NCBI RefSeq assembly: GCF_028715765.1
Contig: NZ_JAQURE010000017.1
Span: 1 to 62,312 of the forward strand
DNA length: 62,312 nt
Origin: Rhodoferax sp.
Lineage (GTDB): Bacteria > Pseudomonadota > Gammaproteobacteria > Burkholderiales > Burkholderiaceae_C
Reading direction: 5' to 3'
The translations under genes were made by a program, and so were the position numbers. The notes beneath the pieces were generated by a model, which made no database searches, was not told where the DNA came from, and saw only the letters and a list, made by a program, of their open reading frames with translations. Within the stretch, counting starts at the first letter, position 1, and the number at the start of each line of letters is the position of its first letter. Shown here in pieces: positions 23,744 through 32,915 of the stretch.

Positions 23744-25252
23744 ATGTCCACCACCCTCCCCACCATCCCCCACCTGATCAACGGCCAGCGCACGCCGGGC
23801 GGCAGCCGCACGGCCGACGTGTTCAACCCCGCCACCGGCCGGGCTGAAAAGCGCGTGGGGCTGGCTGACAAGCTCACCGTAGAGGCGGCCATAGCCAATG
23901 CCCAGGCCGCCTACCCAGCCTGGCGCGCCACGCCGCCCTTGAAACGCGCCCGCGTCATGAGCACGCTCAAAGTGCTGTTGGAGCAACACGCCGATGCCAT
24001 TTGCGCGCTGGTCACCGCCGAACACGGCAAGGTGCTGGCAGACAGCCTGGGCGAGTTGCAGCGCGGCATTGAAAACGTCGAATACGCCTCTTACGCGCCC
24101 GAGCTGCTCAAGGGCGAGCACAGCAAAAATGTGGGGCCCGCCATTGACTCGTGGAGCGAGTTCCAGGCACTGGGCGTGTGCGCGGGCATCACACCGTTCA
24201 ACTTTCCGGTCATGGTGCCGCTGTGGATGTGGCCGATGGCCGTGGCCTGCGGCAACACGTTCATTTTGAAGCCGTCCGAGCGCGACCCGTCCAGCGCCTT
24301 GCTGGTGGCCGAGCTGGCGCTGCAAGCTGGTTTGCCGCCAGGGGTATTGAACGTGGTGCACGGCGACAAAGAGGCGGTGGACACGCTCTTGACCGACCCC
24401 CGCGTCAAAGCCATCAGCTTTGTCGGCTCCACCCCGATTGCTGAATATATTTATAGCACCGGATGCAGCCACGGCAAGCGTGTGCAGGCGCTGGGTGGTG
24501 CAAAGAATCACGCTGTGGTAATGCCCGATGCCGACATCCCCAACGCCGTCAACGCCTTGATGGGCGCGGCCTATGGCTCGTGTGGCGAGCGCTGCATGGC
24601 CATTCCGCTGGTGGTGGCGGTGGGCGATGCCACCGCGGACGCGGTGATTGCCGGGCTGAAAGTTGAGATTGCCAAGATGAAGGTCGGCCCCGGCACGCAA
24701 GCCGCCTGCGACATGGGGCCGCTGGTGACGAAGGCGCATTTTGACAAGGTCAAAGGCTACGTAGACCAAGGCGTGGCCGAGGGCGCAACGCTGGTGGTTG
24801 ATGGTCGCTCAATCAGCGTGCCAGGCCACGAGCAGGGCTACTTTTTGGGCGCCTGCCTGTTTGACAACGTCAAACCCGGCATGACCATTTACCAAGAAGA
24901 AATTTTTGGCCCGGTGCTGGGCGTGGTGCGCGTCAAAACCCTGCAAGAGGCGATGGACCTGATCGACGCGCACGAGTATGGCAACGGCACCTGCATCTTT
25001 ACCCGCGACGGCGAGGCCGCGCGCTACTTCACCGACAACATTCTGGTCGGCATGGTGGGCGTGAACGTGCCGCTGCCCGTGCCGGTGGCGTACCACAGCT
25101 TTGGCGGCTGGAAGCGCAGCCTGTTTGGCGACCTGCACGGCTACGGACCGGATGCTGTACGTTTCTATACCAAGCGCAAGACGATTACCCAGCGCTGGCC
25201 GTCGGCGGGGGTGCGCGAGGGGGCGGTGTTTAGCTTTCCGAGCAGCAAGTAG
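23744..25252 (+). CDS. mmsA: CoA-acylating methylmalonate/malonate-semialdehyde dehydrogenase
   Basis: The protein is 502 aa, the usual length. The aldehyde dehydrogenase fold shows the nucleotide site GVCAGITPFNFPVMVPLWM and the catalytic cysteine in GSCGERCMA. PVPVAYHSFGGWKRSLFGD is typical of MmsA. It converts malonate semialdehyde with CoA and NAD+ to acetyl-CoA and CO2, or the methyl form to propionyl-CoA. With the upstream aminotransferase it completes beta-alanine breakdown. The two genes are separated by a repeat and a remnant, so they may now be transcribed apart. A strong bidirectional terminator follows. Confidence 0.9.
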   Translation: MSTTLPTIPHLINGQRTPGGSRTADVFNPATGRAEKRVGLADKLTVEAAIANAQAAYPAWRATPPLKRARVMSTLKVLLEQHADAICALVTAEHGKVLADSLGELQRGIENVEYASYAPELLKGEHSKNVGPAIDSWSEFQALGVCAGITPFNFPVMVPLWMWPMAVACGNTFILKPSERDPSSALLVAELALQAGLPPGVLNVVHGDKEAVDTLLTDPRVKAISFVGSTPIAEYIYSTGCSHGKRVQALGGAKNHAVVMPDADIPNAVNALMGAAYGSCGERCMAIPLVVAVGDATADAVIAGLKVEIAKMKVGPGTQAACDMGPLVTKAHFDKVKGYVDQGVAEGATLVVDGRSISVPGHEQGYFLGACLFDNVKPGMTIYQEEIFGPVLGVVRVKTLQEAMDLIDAHEYGNGTCIFTRDGEAARYFTDNILVGMVGVNVPLPVPVAYHSFGGWKRSLFGDLHGYGPDAVRFYTKRKTITQRWPSAGVREGAVFSFPSSK

Positions 25253-25261
25253 CAATGGTCG

Positions 25262-25296
25262 AAAAAAAGCCTCGTCTGGCAGCAGACGAGGCTTTT
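25262..25296. terminator. Bidirectional intrinsic terminator
   Basis: AAAGCCTCGTCTG (25266-25278) pairs perfectly with CAGACGAGGCTTT (25283-25295) around four bases, with A and T runs on either side. It lies between mmsA on + and the STAS-like gene on - and can serve both. Confidence 0.88.
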
Positions 25297-25308
25297 GAAT
25301 GGGCTGTT

Positions 25309-25614
25309 TCAGTGAACTGTCAGCATGAACTGCTCTGCCCTGTCAGCCGCGACAAACTTAACAATTCCACGCGTTTGCTCGGAGCAGCCTTTCAAGACCA
25401 GTCGTTGCATGACTTCCGGACCATCACGCAGAATCAATGCGCCTAGAAGTTCGTCAACAAACGACTGAGTAACTTCCACACCTGTGAAGTTAACAACAAC
25501 TTCCACTCCCTCGCTCAGCGCATGCTCGATGCGCTTACGAATGGGAATGGCGGACGACCGCATGCCAAACATGCGGCCAATGGCGTGTTGCTGCAGGGCG
25601 ATTTGGGTGGTCAT
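25309..25614 (-). CDS. STAS-like domain protein (DUF4325 type)
   Basis: The protein is 101 aa from the ATG at 25614 (MTTQIALQQHAIG). The segment GVEVVVNFTGVEVTQSFVDELLGALI is the core of STAS-like DUF4325 proteins, which resemble anti-sigma antagonists. An earlier in-frame start would add an unlikely Arg-rich lead. It is downstream of the STAS-HATPase gene, 64 bases away on the same strand. Family members usually pair with a HATPase protein, so the two probably form a switch; their target is not known. Confidence 0.7.
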   Translation of the reverse strand: MTTQIALQQHAIGRMFGMRSSAIPIRKRIEHALSEGVEVVVNFTGVEVTQSFVDELLGALILRDGPEVMQRLVLKGCSEQTRGIVKFVAADRAEQFMLTVH

Positions 25615-25678
25615 GTGGGTGTCCTCAAGTTGGAAAACGCGAACTGGGGGCTGCCGATATCTGAAAGAAATCATACTA

Positions 25679-26719
25679 TCAGTCGTCGAAGCGCAGCGCA
25701 ATTGGGGTTTTGACCTGTTTGTTCACATCCATTGGAGGAAGTAAGTCAGGAATATTGACAGACGGTAGTTTCTGGCAAACAAAGGTGGCCGAGACAGCAA
25801 CACCATCCCATTTGCCCTGCAAAGCCCGCACTTGATCCTGTCGTTTGCCTGCAGCGACACCACCATCTAAAAATAGGGCGTCGCCACTGACAATATGCAC
25901 GTCACCGCCCGTTGCTTTAGATATTCGAACCGTGGTCGTCAGCCCGACACCCTCGTTAACACTTTCGCCAAACAGTCCCATATCGCGGTTGCAACTCACC
26001 TTGGGCTTGAGTGCTGTGCGAATAGCTGCAGCGTGGGTCTTTGCCGAGAGCTCAGGGTGATTTTGCAAAGTTGCCAGAAAGCAGCAGCCGTTATCAACCA
26101 CTGCTACCTGAATCCGCCCGCCCTGGTCTTTGTAATACTGAGCGGCGACCCACACAGAGGCTTTGAATGCCCCCTCCCGCTTGGCATGTGTCAATGCATT
26201 CTCTAACAACTCCGACAGCGCATACCGCAGGGGTCGGTAGTATTGGTCGTACTCTGTGTCAGGCACATTGAAATCGAAGGGCTTTGGCCCACGTCCAATG
26301 ATCTTTCCAACAATGGCCATAGCCAGCCGGTCGGCCACATCTTCTGACTTACTCGAACCCGTGACGCGCGTGATTTCCAACAAGTTGCTGCGTTGATCGT
26401 TACGCACTCGGTTTTGCGGAATATTCACACCATCAACAATGATTCCGTTGAAAAAATCCATTCGCTCAAGATACCCGGCTGTAGTAGTTTTCAGCCAAGG
26501 CATTGAAACGCGTCTGCACCTGCTCAAAGGTTCCAGTATTGCGGCAAGCAAAGTCATGCCCAACGGATCTACAAAATTAACGTTGGCGCAATCCAGTTCA
26601 ACATCACCATCCCCTTTCACCGCCAAACTCAGCGCTTCTATCAGGGCAGGAAGGTTGTTGACACCCACACTGCTGGGCAGCATCACCTGGATGGCGGGGC
26701 AGTTTTTTTGAGAACTCAT
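25679..26719 (-). CDS. STAS-HATPase fusion protein
   Basis: The protein is 346 aa from the ATG at 26719. Residues about 10-80 are STAS-like (DVELDCANVNFVDPLGMTLLAAIL). Residues about 150-290 are a GHKL ATPase domain with an N-box (ALSELLENALTHAKREG), VVDNGCCF for the G1 box, and a late G-rich loop (NEGVGLTTTVRISKATGG). No histidine-phosphorylation domain is present, so it may be an anti-sigma-like kinase or ATP-driven switch acting on the adjacent STAS-like protein. Earlier in-frame sequence derives from a dps remnant and is excluded. Confidence 0.72.
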   Translation of the reverse strand: MSSQKNCPAIQVMLPSSVGVNNLPALIEALSLAVKGDGDVELDCANVNFVDPLGMTLLAAILEPLSRCRRVSMPWLKTTTAGYLERMDFFNGIIVDGVNIPQNRVRNDQRSNLLEITRVTGSSKSEDVADRLAMAIVGKIIGRGPKPFDFNVPDTEYDQYYRPLRYALSELLENALTHAKREGAFKASVWVAAQYYKDQGGRIQVAVVDNGCCFLATLQNHPELSAKTHAAAIRTALKPKVSCNRDMGLFGESVNEGVGLTTTVRISKATGGDVHIVSGDALFLDGGVAAGKRQDQVRALQGKWDGVAVSATFVCQKLPSVNIPDLLPPMDVNKQVKTPIALRFDD

Positions 26720-26735
26720 GGGCTGAACTTTACCC

Positions 26736-26935
26736 TCAAGCCACCACTTGCAGCACCGCCTCAGCCAGATGGGCTTGGGTAGATTGGCTGGCGGACAGGT
26801 GCTGGCGCAGCTCAAAGCACAGGCTTGTTGGCCACTGCGAACAGGTTGCGTGCTGTGCGAGCCACAACCTCATGGCCTTCCACCAGAATGCGCACCATCT
26901 CATGTGCTTTAGGTGGCGTGGTGGGCGCATCAAGT
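26736..26935 (-). pseudogene. dps-like ferritin remnant
   Basis: On the minus strand from 26931 one frame reads DAPTTPPKAHEMVRILVEGH, then EVVARTARNLFAVANK, which is like the third helix region of Dps proteins. It ends at a TGA (26812-26814). A second frame could carry a decayed C-terminus to 26736. There is no start and most of the roughly 160-residue protein is missing. It forms the boundary between uup and the STAS-HATPase gene. Confidence 0.55.
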
Positions 26936-26981
26936 CTGAAAAAGCAGCCGCCGGCCAGCTGCAAGGGATAATCCGCGCCAC

Positions 26982-28949
26982 ATGGCACTTATCACACTAC
27001 TTGACGCACAGCTGGCTTACGGACACGTGCCGCTGCTTGACCACACCACTTTTTCCCTGGAGACGCAAGAGCGCGTGGGCCTGATTGGCCGCAATGGCGC
27101 GGGCAAGTCTTCGCTGCTCAAAATCCTCGGCGGGCTTGAAAAACCTGACGACGGCACGCTGCAAGTGCAAAACAACATCCGCATTGCCTACGTGGCACAA
27201 GAGCCACAGCTTGACCCGGACGCTACTGTATTTGTAGCTGTTAGCGCAGGTATGGCAAGGGCTATAGCCCTGATTGACGAATATTCTTTAGGCCATGGTG
27301 ATCTGGACGCGATGCAAAGCGAAATCGAGTCGCTGGACGGCTGGACCTGGGAGCAGCGCGTGGGCGAGACGCTGCACCGCTTGCACCTGGAGCCCGAGGT
27401 GCTGATCGGCACACTCTCGGGTGGCAACAAAAAGCGTGTGGCGCTGGCGCAAGCGCTAGTGGCCGCGCCGGATGTGCTGCTGCTCGATGAACCCACCAAC
27501 CACCTGGATTTGGACAGCATTGAGTGGCTGGAAGGCCTGCTGTGCGACTTCAAAGGCAGCATTGTCACTGTCACCCACGACCGCAGTTTTCTCGACAACG
27601 TGGCCACCCGGATTGTGGAACTTGACCGTGGCAAGCTGCAGTCTTACCCCGGCAACTTTGCCGCCTACCTGGTGCAAAAGGCAGAGCAAGCGGCACAAGA
27701 AGCGGTCATCAACGCGCGTGCCGATAAGCTGCTGGCGCAAGAGGAAGTGTGGATTCGCCGTGGCGTGGAGGCACGCCGCACCAAAGCACAGGGACGCATC
27801 AACCAGCTTGAGGTGTTGCGCGCCCAGCGTGAAGCCCGCCGCGAGGCGCTGGGCAGTGTCAAGCTCGACGTGGCCAGCGGCGCGGTCAGCGGCAAGCTGG
27901 TGGCCGAACTCACGCATGTGAGCAAAAGCTTTGGTGAGCGGAAAATTGTGGACGACTTCTCTACCGTGATTTTGCGCGGCGACAAGGTGGGCCTGCTCGG
28001 CCCCAACGGCGCGGGCAAAACCACGCTGCTGAAACTCATTTTGGGCGAGCTCAAAGCCGACCCCGCTCCCGCCAGCGCGCCCAAGCCCGGCCCGGGCGAA
28101 AGTGCCTGGGGCACGGTGCGCCAGGGTGCCAACATCACCGTGGCCTACTTTGACCAGATGCGCAACGCGCTTGATCTGGACGCCACGCTGGAAGACTTCA
28201 TCAGCCCGGGCTCAGAGTGGATCGAGATTGGCAACCGCAAACAGCACGTGAAAAGCTACCTGGGCGACTTTTTGTTCAGCCCAGCGCGTGCCAACTCCCC
28301 CGTGCGATCTTTAAGCGGTGGCGAGCGAAACCGGTTGCTGCTGGCACGCCTGTTTGCCCGCCCGGCCAACGTGCTGGTGCTCGACGAGCCCACCAACGAC
28401 CTCGACATCGACACCCTGGAGCTGCTTGAAGAGCTGTTGCAAAACTTTGACGGCACGGTGTTTCTGGTCAGCCACGACCGCACCTTTTTGGACAACGTCG
28501 TCACCAGCACCATCGCTTATGAAGGCAATGCCCGCTGGCGCGAGTTTGAAGGTGGCGTGCAAGACTGGCTGACGCAGACCAAGCGCGCCAACGAGATTGC
28601 CAAAAATAATGGTAAAAATGGCACCCAGCCCTTTAACTACGGGCGTGAGCAGCTCTCAAAAGTAAAGTCATCTGCGGGTCAGTCAGAAGCTGCTGCACCA
28701 GCCATACCGGCCATGGCCGCACCCGCCAAAGCACGCAAACTGGGTTTCAAAGAACAGCGCGAACTCGATGGCCTGCCCAACCTGATTGCCGCGCTGGAAG
28801 CCGAGCAAGCTGAAGTGAATGCGCTGCTGGCAGACGGCAGCTTGTACGCCATCGACAACGCCCGCGCCCTCAAACTCGCCACCCGCACCGCGCAGATTGA
28901 TGACGAGTTACTGGCCGCGCTGGAGCGCTGGGAGCTGTTGGGCGGGTGA
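26982..28949 (+). CDS. uup: ABC-F family ATPase Uup
   Basis: The protein is 655 aa with two ABC domains in one chain: Walker A motifs GRNGAGKSS (about residue 36) and GPNGAGKTT (about 344), signatures LSGGNKKR and LSGGERNR, and Walker B LLLDEPTNHLDL and LVLDEPTNDLDI. The linker between them is the helical P-site tRNA interaction motif. A short coiled-coil tail (about 585-650) suits Uup. It has no membrane segments and should act at the ribosome or on branched DNA. Residues about 84-98 are encoded by a sequence that matches the S repeat consensus. Confidence 0.88.
   Translation: MALITLLDAQLAYGHVPLLDHTTFSLETQERVGLIGRNGAGKSSLLKILGGLEKPDDGTLQVQNNIRIAYVAQEPQLDPDATVFVAVSAGMARAIALIDEYSLGHGDLDAMQSEIESLDGWTWEQRVGETLHRLHLEPEVLIGTLSGGNKKRVALAQALVAAPDVLLLDEPTNHLDLDSIEWLEGLLCDFKGSIVTVTHDRSFLDNVATRIVELDRGKLQSYPGNFAAYLVQKAEQAAQEAVINARADKLLAQEEVWIRRGVEARRTKAQGRINQLEVLRAQREARREALGSVKLDVASGAVSGKLVAELTHVSKSFGERKIVDDFSTVILRGDKVGLLGPNGAGKTTLLKLILGELKADPAPASAPKPGPGESAWGTVRQGANITVAYFDQMRNALDLDATLEDFISPGSEWIEIGNRKQHVKSYLGDFLFSPARANSPVRSLSGGERNRLLLARLFARPANVLVLDEPTNDLDIDTLELLEELLQNFDGTVFLVSHDRTFLDNVVTSTIAYEGNARWREFEGGVQDWLTQTKRANEIAKNNGKNGTQPFNYGREQLSKVKSSAGQSEAAAPAIPAMAAPAKARKLGFKEQRELDGLPNLIAALEAEQAEVNALLADGSLYAIDNARALKLATRTAQIDDELLAALERWELLGG
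27233..27276 (+). repeat. S-like element inside the uup coding sequence
   Basis: The stretch gtagctgttagcgcaggtat, then ggcaagggctatagccctgatt follows the S consensus. It is read in frame as VAVSAGMARAIALI. Length is compatible with normal Uup, so it may be a converted or convergent segment rather than a clean insertion. Confidence 0.45.
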
Positions 28950-28977
28950 TGCATTCTGGCGCTACTGGACAATTGCT

Positions 28978-30702
28978 TTAGGCCAAATGTGCATTTTTTA
29001 AAGCATTAACTTTATGTTGAATGACATGTGCCATCTGCATCTTCCAAGCGGGGGCTTCATTCGTTGCACGTAAGCTGCCGCAGAGGTCGAGCAACTCATG
29101 AATCAAACCGATCTCAACATGTCCAGAAGTGAACAGAGCTTCAAAAAAAGCTTTGAACTGTACAAGTGTTACCGGGATGATGTCCAAGCGCATTTTGTCA
29201 TCCGTGCGATTGAACCAAACACCAATTCGAAATGTTTCGGCGGTGTTGGAGTCGATGTGATTTGCGATGAATAGCCCATAGACAGGCTTATCAGATTGCG
29301 CACCATATTGAATAACGAGATCAGCCACATGGCGGCGCACAGGTTCGCCTTCGGCGGCTTCCTGCCGTGAGTTGTCAGTCAATGTGACCTCGACCACGAG
29401 TACAAAATCATGAAACTCAAAAAGCAAGTCTGGTCCGTTTCCAGGTGCCGTTCCAACGGGCAAAAAATCTTGGTCAATTTTGAAGCGTCTTGCTTCATGA
29501 GGTTTATTTGTCAGACTGTTGATGGCAAGGAAGGCGCGCCAGAGAACCCACTCGAAATAAGCGGGTGCTTCGGCCTGTGGAACTTCGATATCCTCACCAT
29601 TTGCTAGGGTTTTTTTACCTTTTCTTTTGATGATGAGTTCCATGTAGGCGGCAATTTCTTCCCACTCCATCGCCTGCCGGGTTGCATATTCTTCTTCGTT
29701 ACGTTCCGACAAAATTCTTTCAATCTGGTGGCGAATGATCGCTATATCTGCCGGGGTGCCCATTGGCTTGCCAGTCGTGTCAAATGGGACGCCGCGTTTG
29801 TCAAGCTGCTGCAAAAGATCATCCAACACGGCCAGTGCTGAATCCTTGTTATCGGTTGGTAGCTTTGCACCGTTGCACAGGGTGATGAAGTAAGAGCGGT
29901 CAGAATCAGGAATCCCGGTATCCTTAATCAGCCGCTCAACGAAAACATGCTTCTCCGGTACAAGCGAAAGGCCGCGCCCTTTGCTTTGTACCAGCCCTGT
30001 CGCTTTGAGATAGCGCAGATTGGTGTCGGCATAGTCATTGAACGTGCCGGCTGCGTATCCGTGCAGAACGGCGGCTGCTTCGCGCTCTTGTCTGTCAAAC
30101 TTGCGTTTGTTGGGGGATGCAAGCCGCCGCTTCCGCAACGCCAACACCTGGGCAACGATGTCAGCCATTAATTCATCACTGCTGGTGAGCTGCACAACAA
30201 TCGCCATTTCAACAAAGTTAAGACGGCTTTCGCCGGTTTGCTTCTCCAGCTCAACCATGACGGCCAGGGTATGTCGTAGCGGTGAAAACACAGAAAAATC
30301 GAACTTCCGCTCCAATGCGGAAGGGATGTAATGCGCGGCCAGAGCCCGCAAAAAACACTCCTGTATTGCGGGCACAGTATCGGCACGAATTAGCCGCCAG
30401 CCGTTGGGCGTAATCATGTCAATCGGGCCGATTTCACTTTGCGATATACCGGAGGTTGGCGGCACTTCTGGGTAAAGGAAACCCAATTTATTCAATGCAG
30501 AGCGCCATTTACGCCCCACGCTGTAGGTGTCATCGTCACCAAGTTCAACAATGCCACGTTCACCCAGTAAGCAGCGAAGAGCCCGTTCTTGTTCCTGTCC
30601 TCTTAAATTTCCTTGCAAGGATGAGTGAGATAACGCTACCAGGCCTTCACGTAAACGGAAGGGACTGCGAACGGTAGTGTTACCGAGGTGCCAAGGCTTC
30701 AT
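28978..30702 (-). CDS. AlwI-family type IIS restriction endonuclease
   Basis: The protein is 574 aa from the ATG at 30702 (MKPWHLGNTTVRSPFRLREG), nine bases downstream of the methylase stop; a TTG at 30714 is less likely. The opening GNTTVR-(S/N)-P-(F/Y)-RLREG is the signature of AlwI-type enzymes. The nuclease core includes GPDLLFEFHDFVLVVEVTLT, the PD...EVT variant, followed by RQEAAEGEPVRRHVADL. Relatives recognise asymmetric GGATC-type or related sites and cut outside them. It is co-directional with the methylase, which comes first and so is expressed earlier. Specificity is inferred from family only. Confidence 0.85.
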   Translation of the reverse strand: MKPWHLGNTTVRSPFRLREGLVALSHSSLQGNLRGQEQERALRCLLGERGIVELGDDDTYSVGRKWRSALNKLGFLYPEVPPTSGISQSEIGPIDMITPNGWRLIRADTVPAIQECFLRALAAHYIPSALERKFDFSVFSPLRHTLAVMVELEKQTGESRLNFVEMAIVVQLTSSDELMADIVAQVLALRKRRLASPNKRKFDRQEREAAAVLHGYAAGTFNDYADTNLRYLKATGLVQSKGRGLSLVPEKHVFVERLIKDTGIPDSDRSYFITLCNGAKLPTDNKDSALAVLDDLLQQLDKRGVPFDTTGKPMGTPADIAIIRHQIERILSERNEEEYATRQAMEWEEIAAYMELIIKRKGKKTLANGEDIEVPQAEAPAYFEWVLWRAFLAINSLTNKPHEARRFKIDQDFLPVGTAPGNGPDLLFEFHDFVLVVEVTLTDNSRQEAAEGEPVRRHVADLVIQYGAQSDKPVYGLFIANHIDSNTAETFRIGVWFNRTDDKMRLDIIPVTLVQFKAFFEALFTSGHVEIGLIHELLDLCGSLRATNEAPAWKMQMAHVIQHKVNALKNAHLA

Positions 30703-30710
30703 AGGTGGAT

Positions 30711-32615
30711 TCAATAGCCAACAAAAAAGTATTCTTTCACGCTGTTTTTGTTATCGCTCACCTTGTGTCCCTGGTTGCCAAAAGAATATCTGTAGTCCAC
30801 GGGAACCACCTCGACATGTGGCTTGTGCTTGGCCATGAGGGACACCATTTCGTCGAGTGTGGGCAAGCTATTGGACGAGTAAGAAACGATGAGCACGCTG
30901 TCTCTGAACCGCTTGAACAGCGAGTCAAAGGCTTCAGTGGCTCCTTTGCGTGACGAAAACGGCGTTGGGTAAGACTTGAATTTTTTGGTGGTGGTGTGCT
31001 CTTGAATCTCTACGCCTTCCCAATTACGGGCTAGACCTTCGACAAAGTGATAGCGGCGCACATATTCGTTGTCAGACAAAGGGGAGTAGTAAGGTGGGTC
31101 AATATAGACCAAACCTGGTTCCCGGTTTTGTACCGTCATCGCATCGCCATGACGGGCCTTGTTGGCTTGGCCGTTGTTGAACACGGCGGCATTCACACTC
31201 TCGACTGCTTCCAGAAACTGTTCTCTAAAGGTCTTCAGTAAGTCTTTGCGCCCATCGTCATACCTATGACCGACATAAGTAAAAATGCCACGAGGACGTT
31301 TTTTCAGACAAGACCGAATCAATGCTGACATGGCAATGGCGCGCTGATATGGATTTTTCAACGCGTTGATGTTCGCTCGCAGTATGTCGATCAGTCGGTT
31401 ATCGTCATCAATGAAATAGAGCCCTTGAAACTTGGTTTCCACAAAGTGATCTACTGGATGCAACGGCTCCAGCAGCGCCAACGCATCGTTCTGTGACAAG
31501 GTCACGTCATTGTTTTCAATCATCGCCTTGGCAAAGGTTGCCGACATCGCCATGTAGTCATTGCTCACCACAGCTTTGCCGTGCGACTTAAGCATGTAGC
31601 TCACCACGCCTGACCCCGAAAACAGGTCAAGTGCCGTGTCAAATTTGAACTGCGATGCCACAGCCCAAATGTCGCCAAGCAGTTTGCTTTTAGACCCCAT
31701 GAAGCGTGTCGATGGGTACAGAGCGGTTTGTGCTGGCAGTGGTGCAGGAACTGAGCGCAAATTGAAACGCTGCCGAGGCGGCACCGTGACAATGACATCT
31801 TCACCAGTACGGCCACTGCCGTTGCATGAGATGTATCGTTTGGTTTGGATAACTTCAACCGGAAAAAGGTGGTACTGCTCGTGCACTAGGGGGTGGTTTG
31901 AATTGGTCAGCACAATGTGGCATCCCAACTCATGCAAGCGCTTGACCTCTGCCGCGAGTTCGATGTGATCTTCTTCATAAAACTGCTCCTTGGTGTAGCG
32001 TTTGAAGTCTGCGAATGCCGATACAGGTAAGTAGGGAGGGTCAAGAAAAATGAAGTCACCGGGCTGCGCGTTGTTATTCAATACGGTTTTGTAATCGCCG
32101 CAAACAATGGTGGTGTTGCGAAGTATTTCAGAGGCGGCTTTGAGGCTCATCTCATCCAAAATTTTTGGATTTTTGTATCTGCCAAATGGCACATTGAATT
32201 GCCCTGCTTTGTTGACTCGATATAGCCCGTTAAAACATGTCCGATTCAAAAAAATAGTCCGGGCTGCGACCTCGACATCAGATAGTTTGGAGACATCCTG
32301 TGCGCGAACGGCGTAAAAAACATCTTCGGTATTTTTGAGTTCTTGAAGCTGGGCAATCACGCCATTCACGTCATTTGCAACTGAACGGTACAGATTGATT
32401 AGTTCGGGGTTGCTGTCGGCAATGATGCCGTTGGTTGGGTTGACCGCAAAAAAGACTGCACCGCCACCAAAAAACGGCTCAATGTAACGGCCATATTTTT
32501 TTGGTATTTTGGGCAAAATCTCTTTCAGTAGTTGGGTCTTGCCGCCCGCCCACTTAAGGAGTGGGCGAATCCCGGCCAAATCCTGCGGCTTATCTGATAC
32601 TGCTAATTGCCCCAT
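30711..32615 (-). CDS. Fused double Dam-type adenine methyltransferase of the type IIS system
   Basis: The protein is 634 aa with two methyltransferase domains in tandem. The first has LKWAGGKTQLL, the SAM motif PFFGGGAVFF and the catalytic FLDPPYLP. The second begins near residue 295 with STRFMGSKSKLL, SAM motif DLFSGSGVVSY and catalytic YIDPPYYSP. Two domains allow one protein to methylate both strands of an asymmetric site, as in M.FokI-type fusions. The AGGAAA ribosome site supports the start at 32615. It precedes the AlwI-like nuclease on the same strand and forms a complete restriction-modification unit. Confidence 0.88.
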   Translation of the reverse strand: MGQLAVSDKPQDLAGIRPLLKWAGGKTQLLKEILPKIPKKYGRYIEPFFGGGAVFFAVNPTNGIIADSNPELINLYRSVANDVNGVIAQLQELKNTEDVFYAVRAQDVSKLSDVEVAARTIFLNRTCFNGLYRVNKAGQFNVPFGRYKNPKILDEMSLKAASEILRNTTIVCGDYKTVLNNNAQPGDFIFLDPPYLPVSAFADFKRYTKEQFYEEDHIELAAEVKRLHELGCHIVLTNSNHPLVHEQYHLFPVEVIQTKRYISCNGSGRTGEDVIVTVPPRQRFNLRSVPAPLPAQTALYPSTRFMGSKSKLLGDIWAVASQFKFDTALDLFSGSGVVSYMLKSHGKAVVSNDYMAMSATFAKAMIENNDVTLSQNDALALLEPLHPVDHFVETKFQGLYFIDDDNRLIDILRANINALKNPYQRAIAMSALIRSCLKKRPRGIFTYVGHRYDDGRKDLLKTFREQFLEAVESVNAAVFNNGQANKARHGDAMTVQNREPGLVYIDPPYYSPLSDNEYVRRYHFVEGLARNWEGVEIQEHTTTKKFKSYPTPFSSRKGATEAFDSLFKRFRDSVLIVSYSSNSLPTLDEMVSLMAKHKPHVEVVPVDYRYSFGNQGHKVSDNKNSVKEYFFVGY

Positions 32616-32897
32616 GCCATTTTCCTATTTGTTCAAAAACCATATGTGTTCTGCTCTACACATCGATTAAATACTGTATTTAGATCCAGTTTTTGAAGAT
32701 CTTAGCCGAAATTGGAAAACAAGAGACAAATAATCCTCGTAATTACTGGATGACAAAGTGGGGGCATAGCTTCGGTGTCTGCCATTACAAGATGATTCAG
32801 GTGACGAAACGCTCGGGGTAGTTCACCTGAGGCATGCACATCTACAAAGGTTAAAGAGGGTTGCGCCCAAACAATTTTCTCGATTAACTGCAATCAG
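32616..32897. other. Intergenic stretch between methylase and sensor gene
   Basis: I see no convincing gene here. A 63-codon minus-strand frame (32702-32893) shows no recognised domain and no ribosome site. The region is AT-richer than its surroundings, as is the restriction-modification unit, which fits acquired DNA whose border lies about here. Confidence 0.4.
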
Positions 32898-32912
32898 CGT
32901 GATTTAATCACG
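32898..32912. promoter_or_regulatory. Palindrome adjoining the sensor gene start
   Basis: CGTGATTTAATCACG has perfect 7-bp arms and a central T, and ends three bases before the ATG at 32916. It may be an operator. No ribosome site is visible between it and the ATG. Confidence 0.4.
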
Positions 32913-32915
32913 TTC

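Noticed and set aside
23699..24769. A 356-codon minus-strand frame
   Set aside because: It is antisense to mmsA, which has catalytic motifs and codon bias.
32702..32893. A 63-codon minus-strand frame
   Set aside because: No ribosome site, no recognisable domain and weak codon bias.
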